5,188 nucleotides of DNA from the NCBI GenBank assembly GCA_946401765.1, contig CAMIVJ010000237.1, positions 1-5,188 on the forward strand, read 5' to 3'. Within the stretch, counting starts at the first letter, position 1; every line of letters begins with the position of its first letter. The position numbers and the translations under genes are program-made. Below the pieces are notes generated by a model. The model was not told the DNA's origin and ran no database searches. It saw only the letters and a program-made list of their open reading frames with translations. Shown here piece by piece: positions 1 to 5,188 of this stretch. The stretch is from an uncultured bacterium. GTDB lineage: Bacteria; Verrucomicrobiota; Kiritimatiellia; RFP12; UBA1067.

Positions 1-1316
1 TGGCGCCCTGCCTTGCGGCGAAGGGCGCGCCATACGGCGGGCGCAAGGTGCGCATAGCGGCGATAGGCACGGGCGGGCAGGCCGACGGCGATCTTCACGC
101 GTTCCTGCGCACGGGAATGGCGGAGATAGTGTGCGCGGCCGACGTGTACGCCCCCGCCATGGACTGGCTCAAGAAGGAGCAGCCCAACGCGAAGCTGTAC
201 AAGGACTACCGCGTGATGCTGGCCGACTTCGCGGGCAAGTTCGACGCCGTCACCGTTGTGGTGCCGGACCATTCGCACTGCGTGGCGTTTCTCGAGGCCG
301 TGAAGTACAAGGTGCCAGTGTTCTGCGAGAAGCCGCTCGGCCATACGTTCGCCGAGACGGTGGCGATGATGCGCGAGGCGAAGAAGGCGGGGATCATCAC
401 GCACGTGGGCATGCAGGGCAACTCGTTCCCCAGCACGCAGACGCTGCGCGAGTGGGTGGAGAGCGGCGAGCTGGGGCAGGCCCAGGAGGCGCACCTCTAC
501 TGCAACAGCGTGAGGTTCTTCTACTGCGATCCGCCGGAGTTCTTCAACACGCACGTGCCTGAGCCGGAAGGTCTCGACTGGGACCTCTGGCAGGGGCCGG
601 CCCTGCGCCGCCCCTACTTCAAAGGCGTTGCGCCGGGCGGACGCTGGCGCAACTGGTATCCGTACGGCGAGGGCTGCCTCACCGACTGGGTGTGCCACAT
701 CCTCGGCCCGCTCGTCACGGCGCTCGACCTCGACCTGCCGACGGCGGTGACGGTGGACGCGCCGGGGTTCGATCCCGCGAAGACGCCGCAGGCGTTCCCG
801 ACCAACCCGTGCTACAAGTTCGAGTTCCCCGCGAAGGGGCAGCGCGCCGCGTTCACCGCGTACTGGTACGACGTGAACCGCACCGCGCCGCGTCCGCCCG
901 CGCTGGAGGCAAACCAGGAGTTCGAGCCGCTGAAGCATGGATGGTCGGGCGCGTGGCTCAAGTGCGAGAAGGAGACGGTCATGTATGGTTCGCACGGCGC
1001 GAGCGGTGTGCGCATCGTGCCGCATGCGCGCATGCGCGCGTTCAAGCGTCCGCCGCAGAAGTACCCGCGCGTGCGCAACCACTACGCGGAGTTCCTGCAG
1101 GCGGTCCTCGAGAAGAGGCCCGCGAACACGCCGTTCGAGCTGGCCGGCAAGGTGTCGCTGATGGGGCTGCTGGGCACTGCGGCCACGCGCTTCCCCGGGA
1201 AGCGGCTCGAGTTCGACGCCGCGAAGATGCGCTTTTCGAACTGCGACGCGGCGAACGCGCTCCTGAAGCCAGAGTGGACTAAGGAGGCCATGGAGGCGTA
1301 CGGGGCGGCGCTCTGA
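1..1316 (+). CDS. Gfo/Idh/MocA family oxidoreductase, probably exported; 5' end beyond the window
   Basis: Predicted NAD(P)-dependent oxidoreductase of the glucose-fructose oxidoreductase / inositol dehydrogenase / MocA family; substrate unknown, probably a sugar or cyclitol derivative. Numbering from the GTG at 48, the N-terminal Rossmann fold opens with VRIAAIGTGGQA (nucleotide-binding loop, residues 7-12). VVVPDHSH (70-77) and the family's EKP motif (E94-K95-P96) follow. The C-terminal substrate domain carries LTDWVCH with D213 and H217, matching the family's D-x3-H site; the Asp that often follows three residues later is Gly220. The frame is open from base 3, and codons before the GTG read APCLAAKGAPYGGRK. 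This resembles the end of a signal peptide, as in the Tat-exported members common in Planctomycetes and Verrucomicrobia. I therefore treat the gene as 5'-truncated rather than starting at 48; no clear Shine-Dalgarno precedes that GTG. The protein has ten cysteines. It ends TGA at 1314-1316. Family confident, substrate and export inferred. Confidence 0.87.
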   Translation, partial: APCLAAKGAPYGGRKVRIAAIGTGGQADGDLHAFLRTGMAEIVCAADVYAPAMDWLKKEQPNAKLYKDYRVMLADFAGKFDAVTVVVPDHSHCVAFLEAVKYKVPVFCEKPLGHTFAETVAMMREAKKAGIITHVGMQGNSFPSTQTLREWVESGELGQAQEAHLYCNSVRFFYCDPPEFFNTHVPEPEGLDWDLWQGPALRRPYFKGVAPGGRWRNWYPYGEGCLTDWVCHILGPLVTALDLDLPTAVTVDAPGFDPAKTPQAFPTNPCYKFEFPAKGQRAAFTAYWYDVNRTAPRPPALEANQEFEPLKHGWSGAWLKCEKETVMYGSHGASGVRIVPHARMRAFKRPPQKYPRVRNHYAEFLQAVLEKRPANTPFELAGKVSLMGLLGTAATRFPGKRLEFDAAKMRFSNCDAANALLKPEWTKEAMEAYGAAL

Positions 1317-1340
1317 CGAAGAGGGCGCGGCGAAGAGACG

Positions 1341-1347
1341 GGGAGAG
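1341..1347 (+). promoter_or_regulatory. Shine-Dalgarno of the corA-type gene
   Basis: GGGAGAG lies 6 bases before the ATG at 1354 and supports that ATG over the adjacent second ATG at 1357. It sits in a 37-base, purine-rich gap after the oxidoreductase stop codon. In that gap GAAGAG occurs twice (1318-1323 and 1332-1337). I see no convincing promoter or terminator here, so read-through from upstream is plausible. Confidence 0.6.
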
Positions 1348-1353
1348 ACGGCG

Positions 1354-2307
1354 ATGATGACGATCTACAAGTGGGAGAACGGCGGCCTCAAGGAGGCCGA
1401 CTGCTTCGGGCCGTCGTGCTGGATCAACCTCGCGGAGCCGTCCACCGCCGAGCTTGAGCAGGTGCTCAACTTCTCGCAGGTGCCGCGCGACTTCCTCACG
1501 GACCCTCTCGACCGCGAGGAGCGGCCGCGCTACGACAGCGACGACGGCACCCATCTCGTGATCGTGCATGTGCCGCTGCCCGTGCGCGGCGACGAGGACG
1601 ACGAGAGCGTTCTCCCCTACGAGACGCTGCCTCTCGGCATCGTCCTCTCCGGCCAGTGCGTGATAACGATCTGCTCGCAGACGACGCCCGTGACGGGGGC
1701 CTTCCTCGACCAGATACGCCGCGTGTGTCCGCCCAAGGAGAGCAACAGGTTCATGTTCCGCCTGCTGTGGCACGCTGCGGTGCTCTTCCTGCGGTATCTG
1801 CGCGACATGCACGCGAAGATCGAGGACCTCGAGGACTCGCTGCACGAGTCCATCTCGAACGAGGTGCTGCTGAAGCTGCTCACCTTCCAGAAGTCGCTCG
1901 TGTACTTCACGACGTCCCTCAAGGCGGACGACATCATCATGAAGCGCCTCGCCAACGTGCGCCAGCTCAACCTATCGGAGGACGACGCCGACACGCTCGA
2001 CGACGCCGCCGTCGAGTTCCAGCAGGCCCTCGAGACCGCGACCATCCACTCGAACATCCTCAACGGCACCCTCGACACGTTCGCCTCGCTCATCAACAAC
2101 AATCTTTCGAACGTGATGAAGTACATGACGGCGGCCACGATCCTGCTCGCCGTGCCCACCGTCATCACGAGCGCCTACGGAATGAACATCGACCTCCCCG
2201 GCCAGCACCAGGCGCACATGTTCGCGATACTCACGGCCATATCGTGCGTCCTGGCCGTGGGGATCATCGGGCTTCTCTTCTACCTCTACAAGAAGCGCGT
2301 CTTCTAG
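1354..2307 (+). CDS. corA: CorA family divalent cation (Mg2+) transporter
   Basis: Inner-membrane CorA-type channel, expected to work as a homopentamer importing Mg2+ (possibly Co2+ or Ni2+). At 317 residues it has the usual CorA length. Residues 1 to about 250 form the cytoplasmic domain, with an acidic stretch (GDEDDES, 79-85) and a long helical part (about 150-255) leading into the pore helix. The first membrane segment (about 257-275) ends in the signature YGMN (275-278). The second spans about 288-311, and the protein ends in a basic tail (YKKRVF). The loop after GMN reads IDLPGQ instead of the MPEL loop of Thermotoga and E. coli CorA. Together with NEVLLKLL and SLVYFTTSLK (169-190) this recalls the CorA branch common in Firmicutes and other gut bacteria. 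The ATG at 1354 has a good ribosome site. The next gene follows after 25 bases, suggesting cotranscription with der. Metal specificity cannot be read from sequence alone. Confidence 0.93.
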   Translation: MMTIYKWENGGLKEADCFGPSCWINLAEPSTAELEQVLNFSQVPRDFLTDPLDREERPRYDSDDGTHLVIVHVPLPVRGDEDDESVLPYETLPLGIVLSGQCVITICSQTTPVTGAFLDQIRRVCPPKESNRFMFRLLWHAAVLFLRYLRDMHAKIEDLEDSLHESISNEVLLKLLTFQKSLVYFTTSLKADDIIMKRLANVRQLNLSEDDADTLDDAAVEFQQALETATIHSNILNGTLDTFASLINNNLSNVMKYMTAATILLAVPTVITSAYGMNIDLPGQHQAHMFAILTAISCVLAVGIIGLLFYLYKKRVF

Positions 2308-2321
2308 CCGCCGCGCGCCAC

Positions 2322-2325
2322 GGAG
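2322..2325 (+). promoter_or_regulatory. Shine-Dalgarno of der
   Basis: GGAG sits 7 bases before the ATG at 2333, inside the 25-base gap after the corA-type stop codon (2305-2307). It supports the chosen der start, which places the first P-loop at residues 12-19 as is normal for Der. Confidence 0.55.
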
Positions 2326-2332
2326 CAGAATC

Positions 2333-3727
2333 ATGAGCCAGTCAAGCAGAGTGGTCGCCATCGTAGGGCGGCCCAACGTGGGCAAGAGCGCCCTCTTCAA
2401 CCGCATCGCGCGCCGCCGCATCGCGATCGTGTTCGACCAGCCCGGCGTGACGCGCGACCGCGTGGCGCGCGAGGTGGAGGCGAACGGCCGTCGCTTCCTG
2501 CTGGTGGATACGGGCGGCCTCGCGTTCGACCGCACGCCCGGAAGCGACGACCCACTCGCCGCCGAGACGCGCCAGCAGGCCGCCGTGGCCGTGGAGGACG
2601 CCGCGGTGTGCATCGTGGTGGTGGACGCCCGCGCCGGCGTGACGCCGCTCGACGAGGAGGTGATACGCCGCGTGCGCGAAAGCGGCGTGGAGTGCGTGAT
2701 CGCCGCCAACAAGTGCGACCGCATCGAAGACGACGTTCGGGCCGACGAGTTCGCGCGCTTCGGCCTGGAGGTGCTGCCTTGCTCCGCCGAGCACGGGCGC
2801 GGAATCCCGGCGCTTGTCTCGTTTGCCACGGGCCGCCTTCCTCCGCCAACGGAGGAGGAGAGCGCCGCGCCGCCGCTGCGCGTCGCCGTGGTGGGCCGCC
2901 CCAACGCCGGCAAAAGCTCGTACATCAACCGCCTCCTCAACGCGGAGCGCGTGATCGTGAGCGAGATACCGGGCACCACGCGCGACTCGGTGGACGTGCC
3001 GTTCACGATCGGCGAGGGCCCCACGGCGCGCCGCTATGTGCTTGTGGATACGGCCGGCATGAAGCGCCATACCCAGATGTCGAAGACGAGCGTGGACACT
3101 TTCTCGCTCTTCCGCAGCGAGAATGCCATCAAGGAGGCCGACGTTGTGCTGCTCGTGATGGATTCCGAGCCAGGTCCCACCCGCCAGGACATGCGCATCG
3201 CCGGCAAGATTCTCGAGGCGAACCGCGCATGCGTGATTCTGATGAACAAGTGGGACATCGCCCACGAGAACGGCGTGAAGGAGGACGAGGCCGCCAAGGT
3301 GCTCCGCGACATGATGCCGTTCCTATCGTTCGCCCCGATCGTCTTCTGCAGCGCTAAGAGCGGATACAACGTGCGCCGCACGGTGGACGCGATCGACGCC
3401 GTGGCTTCGAGCGTGCGCGCCTCGCTGCCCACTGGCGTTCTCAACCGCACGATCGAGACTGCGCAGAAGAAGACGCTCTCGCCGATGGTGAACGGCCGCC
3501 GCCTCAAGATCTACTACGGCCTGCAGGTGGGCGTGGATCCCGTGACGGTTCGCATGTACGTGAACGATCCGAAGCTCGTAACGGACGCCTACCGCTCGTA
3601 TCTTGAAAAGGCCATACGCGCCCGCTTTGGGCTTGAAGGCGCGCCGCTGCGCTTCTTCTTCAAGGCCCGCAGCCGCAAGGACGGCGCGGCGCTTGGCGCC
3701 GAGATCGCAAAGCTGAAGAAGGACTGA
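2333..3727 (+). CDS. der: Ribosome biogenesis GTPase Der (EngA)
   Basis: Essential double-GTPase that binds the 50S precursor and acts in late large-subunit assembly, in the cytoplasm. Its 464 residues fit the family. First G domain: P-loop GRPNVGKS (12-19), switch I PGVTRD (37-42), DTGG (59-62), NKCD (126-129) and CSAEHG (150-155). A short linker with TEEES (173-177) follows. Second G domain: GRPNAGKS (188-195), PGTTRD (213-218), DTAGM (239-243), NKWD (305-308) and CSAKSGYN (339-346). The KH-like RNA-binding domain covers roughly 355-448, with NGRRLKIYY (387-395), YVNDPKLV (409-416) and RFGLEGAPLRFFF (431-443), and the tail is basic. All GTP-binding motifs are intact in both domains. The switch II region of domain 2 and the GPTRQD segment (281-286) look like PVC-group Der proteins; that is recollection, not a search. 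The gene lies 25 bases after the corA-type gene, and its stop codon overlaps the start of the ClC gene. Confidence 0.97.
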   Translation: MSQSSRVVAIVGRPNVGKSALFNRIARRRIAIVFDQPGVTRDRVAREVEANGRRFLLVDTGGLAFDRTPGSDDPLAAETRQQAAVAVEDAAVCIVVVDARAGVTPLDEEVIRRVRESGVECVIAANKCDRIEDDVRADEFARFGLEVLPCSAEHGRGIPALVSFATGRLPPPTEEESAAPPLRVAVVGRPNAGKSSYINRLLNAERVIVSEIPGTTRDSVDVPFTIGEGPTARRYVLVDTAGMKRHTQMSKTSVDTFSLFRSENAIKEADVVLLVMDSEPGPTRQDMRIAGKILEANRACVILMNKWDIAHENGVKEDEAAKVLRDMMPFLSFAPIVFCSAKSGYNVRRTVDAIDAVASSVRASLPTGVLNRTIETAQKKTLSPMVNGRRLKIYYGLQVGVDPVTVRMYVNDPKLVTDAYRSYLEKAIRARFGLEGAPLRFFFKARSRKDGAALGAEIAKLKKD

Positions 3728-3729
3728 TG
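3716..3729 (+). promoter_or_regulatory. der stop / ClC start overlap with internal ribosome site
   Basis: The der stop TGA (3725-3727) and the ClC ATG (3727-3729) share one base, giving TGATG. The purine-rich AAGAAGGA (3716-3723), within the last der codons, could pair with 16S rRNA but sits only 3 bases from the ATG, which is close. This arrangement favours termination-reinitiation, so ClC translation would depend on der translation. A second in-frame ATG at 3781, preceded by GGGAAG (3771-3776), is the main alternative start. Confidence 0.55.
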
Positions 3730-5067
3730 CTCTCCGGCCTTTCAAGAAGTTCGTTCAGGCTCTTCCTGTCGGGAAGCGGCATGAGCTTCCGCACGGGGCG
3801 CTACTTCCTCGAGGCGGCGTTTCTCGGCGGACTCACCGGGCTTGTGACGGCCGGCTTCGAGTGGATGATCGAGGCCATGGGCCGCGTGACGGCAAAGGCC
3901 GTCTCGCTGGGGGGCGCGTGGGCGCAGGCGCTTCTGCCGGCCGCCGGTGCGGTGGCTGGCGCGCTCGTGATCTCGCGCTTTGCGCACGTGAAGCACGCGC
4001 GCGGCACCGACTCTGCAGTGCGCGCGTTCCACCAGGACGAAGACATTCCCCGCACCGTGATTCCGGTGAAGTCGGTGGCATCAGTGCTTACCGTGGGCTG
4101 CGGCGGCAGCGCTGGCTACGAGGGGCCCGTGACGCTGCTCGGCGCGGCGTGCGCACGCGTGGTGACGCGTCTTCTGCGCCTTGACAGGCGCGCGGCGCGC
4201 ATCCTTCTCGCGGCGGGCGTGGGCGCTGGCATCGCGGCCCTCTTCCGCGCGCCGCTCGCGGGGGCGATATTCGGCGCCGAGATATTCTACTCGTCGAGCG
4301 ACCTCGAATACGAGGCGCTTCTGCCGAGCTTCATCGCATCCACCACGAGCTACACCGTGTTCGCGTGCTTCTGGGGGTGGGACGCTCTCTTCTCCATGCC
4401 TGCGACGCCGTTCGAGAAGGGGCTGCATCTTCTGCCGTACTTCGTCCTGGCGTTCGTGGTGACGTTCGGCGCGCGCCTGTACATAATGCTTTTCCGCACT
4501 GTCGAGCATTCGTTCGGCAAGGCGAGGGGACCGATCTGGCTGAAGGTTGCGGCGGGTGGACTTGTCGTTGGCGCACTCGCGTGGGCCGTGCCGGGATGGG
4601 CGAACGGTCTTAGGGGAGCTGGCTACGAAGTGGTGGAGCGGTGCTTCGCGTTCTCCGCGGGGCGCGACATCGCATGGAGCGTGCCGCTAGGGTTCCTCGG
4701 GTTCTTCGCGCTCAAGATGGTGGCGACGTCCTTCACCGTCGGCTCAGGCGGCTCGGGAGGCGTGTTCGCGCCGGCGCTCGTGTGCGGCGGTGCGCTTGGC
4801 ATGGCAACGGGGCTTTTCTTCCTCAAGGTGCTGCCAATGTGGGTGGGCATAGTGCCTGCGGAGTTCGCGCTTGTGGGCATGGCGGGTTTTCTCGCTAGCG
4901 CCATACGCGTGCCGATAGCGGCGGTGGTGATGGTGGCGGAGATATCGGGCAACCACGAACTGCTGATGCCGGCGATGTGGGTGTGCGGAATATCGTTCTG
5001 GCTGAACAACGGATGGTCGCTCTACCGCAGCCAGGTGCATTCAAGGGAGTCCTCGCCGCTTCACTGA
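3727..5067 (+). CDS. ClC family voltage-gated chloride channel or anion transporter
   Basis: Polytopic inner-membrane ClC protein that should form a dimer with one anion pathway per subunit. At 446 residues it is the bare membrane domain, without C-terminal CBS or USP domains. Conserved regions in order are ARGTDSAVRAFH (91-102, the first anion-binding loop, of the GTD rather than GSGIP type), GGSAGYEGP (126-134) with gating glutamate E132, RAPLAGAIFGAEIF (174-187), GSGGSGGVFAPAL (339-351) and a C-terminal SLYRSQ whose Y433 matches the central tyrosine of E. coli ClC. Three positions differ from E. coli ClC-ec1: R92 at Ser107, Y131 at Arg147 and I186 at the internal proton glutamate Glu203. 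Loss of the last argues against standard 2Cl-/H+ exchange, though not decisively. Helical segments run from about residue 27 to 427. The start could instead be M19 (base 3781); the first 18 residues are Ser/Arg-rich and not needed for the fold. Probably cotranscribed with der. Family certain, transported anion and mechanism not. Confidence 0.93.
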   Translation: MLSGLSRSSFRLFLSGSGMSFRTGRYFLEAAFLGGLTGLVTAGFEWMIEAMGRVTAKAVSLGGAWAQALLPAAGAVAGALVISRFAHVKHARGTDSAVRAFHQDEDIPRTVIPVKSVASVLTVGCGGSAGYEGPVTLLGAACARVVTRLLRLDRRAARILLAAGVGAGIAALFRAPLAGAIFGAEIFYSSSDLEYEALLPSFIASTTSYTVFACFWGWDALFSMPATPFEKGLHLLPYFVLAFVVTFGARLYIMLFRTVEHSFGKARGPIWLKVAAGGLVVGALAWAVPGWANGLRGAGYEVVERCFAFSAGRDIAWSVPLGFLGFFALKMVATSFTVGSGGSGGVFAPALVCGGALGMATGLFFLKVLPMWVGIVPAEFALVGMAGFLASAIRVPIAAVVMVAEISGNHELLMPAMWVCGISFWLNNGWSLYRSQVHSRESSPLH

Positions 5068-5188
5068 AGCGCCTGCGGCCAGTTAAACGAAGCGCGTGGA
5101 CGGTCTCCTATTGGCGTTTTTCAATGTATTTCGCCGGGCGCATCTGCGAAATTCGCCGCCGAGCCTTCTGATGATTGGAAACAACTAT
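5068..5188 (+). other. Non-coding tail after the ClC gene
   Basis: No gene is supported here. Composition turns noticeably richer in A+T than in the genes to the left, as expected of a boundary between transcription units. I found no strong hairpin followed by a T-run, so the terminator of the upstream genes is not identified. An ATG at 5171 followed by open codons (MIGNNY) runs off the right edge. It could begin the next gene, but it lacks a recognisable ribosome site and only six codons are visible. Confidence 0.5.
5128..5152. repeat. 7-bp inverted repeat in the ClC downstream region
   Basis: ATTTCGC (5128-5134) is the exact reverse complement of GCGAAAT (5146-5152), with an 11-base spacer. 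The segment TTCGCCG also occurs twice in direct orientation (5130-5136 and 5152-5158), and GCGAA-A-TTCGC (5146-5156) is a smaller nested palindrome. It could be an operator or a weak hairpin. No T-tract follows, so a classic intrinsic terminator is unlikely. A repeat this short could arise by chance. Confidence 0.3.

Noticed and set aside
1317..1353. Promoter or terminator between the oxidoreductase and corA genes
   Set aside because: The 37 bases are purine-rich with no inverted repeat or -35/-10 pair that I can defend; only the ribosome site is supported.
1656..2336. Second + strand frame (226 codons) within corA
   Set aside because: The translation is Arg/His/Ala-rich low-complexity sequence, typical of an out-of-frame reading of GC-rich coding DNA. 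CorA in the other frame is complete and has its signature motif.
1972..3024. Long open frame on the minus strand (350 codons) overlapping the 3' end of corA and the first half of der
   Set aside because: Its protein is a Ser/Arg/Thr-rich string without recognisable domains, and it lies opposite two well-supported genes. Long antisense frames are expected in GC-rich DNA with strong codon bias.
2342..3265. Minus-strand frame of 307 codons inside der
   Set aside because: It is His/Ala/Arg-rich without motifs and lies entirely opposite the unmistakable der gene.
4977..5171. Small + strand frame (64 codons) bridging the ClC 3' end and the downstream region
   Set aside because: It starts inside the ClC gene in another frame, and its first half is a shadow of ClC. 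The rest shows no family features, and I see no convincing ribosome site for it.
5171..5188. ATG with five further open codons at the right edge, possibly a new gene start
   Set aside because: Only six codons are visible and there is no clear Shine-Dalgarno, so it cannot be supported as a coding region. It is mentioned under the non-coding tail.
5068..5188. Intrinsic terminator or promoter after the ClC gene
   Set aside because: The hairpin candidates (such as CTG-CAG around 5073-5082 or GGCG-CGCC at 5113-5135) have very short stems without a T-run. TTGGCG at 5111 has no plausible -10 hexamer 16-18 bases downstream.

Overview
The window is GC-rich, tightly packed bacterial chromosome. It carries four genes on the + strand, and the spaces between them are only 37, 25 and -1 bases. 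The style of the proteins suggests the PVC superphylum (Verrucomicrobiota, Kiritimatiellota or Lentisphaerota). The evidence for this is a probably exported Gfo/Idh/MocA oxidoreductase of the kind expanded in those groups, and a Der GTPase whose second G domain and KH domain read like PVC homologues. This placement comes from remembered family patterns and not from a search, so it is moderate at best. I saw no mobile element, CRISPR array, tRNA, rRNA or clear horizontally acquired segment.

Layout: bases 1-1316 hold the 3' part of a Gfo/Idh/MocA oxidoreductase gene. Its reading frame stays open through the left edge and carries what looks like the tail of an export signal. Bases 1354-2307 hold a CorA-type divalent metal (Mg2+) transporter. 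Bases 2333-3727 hold der (engA), the double-GTPase ribosome assembly factor. Bases 3727-5067 hold a ClC-type anion channel or transporter whose start codon overlaps the der stop codon. The last 121 bases contain no supported gene and are visibly richer in A+T. They hold a 7-bp inverted repeat and probably form the boundary before the next gene.

corA, der and the ClC gene probably form one transcription unit, with der and ClC translationally coupled. A functional link is only conjecture: a Mg2+ importer and an anion pathway flank a Mg2+/GTP-dependent 50S assembly factor. The oxidoreductase may be read through from upstream but looks functionally unrelated (sugar or cyclitol-type chemistry in the cell envelope).

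No undescribed system is evident; this is mostly ordinary core and transport gene content. The most interesting item is the ClC protein. It keeps the gating glutamate and central tyrosine but departs from the E. coli ClC pattern at the central serine, at the residue before the gating glutamate and at the internal proton glutamate.
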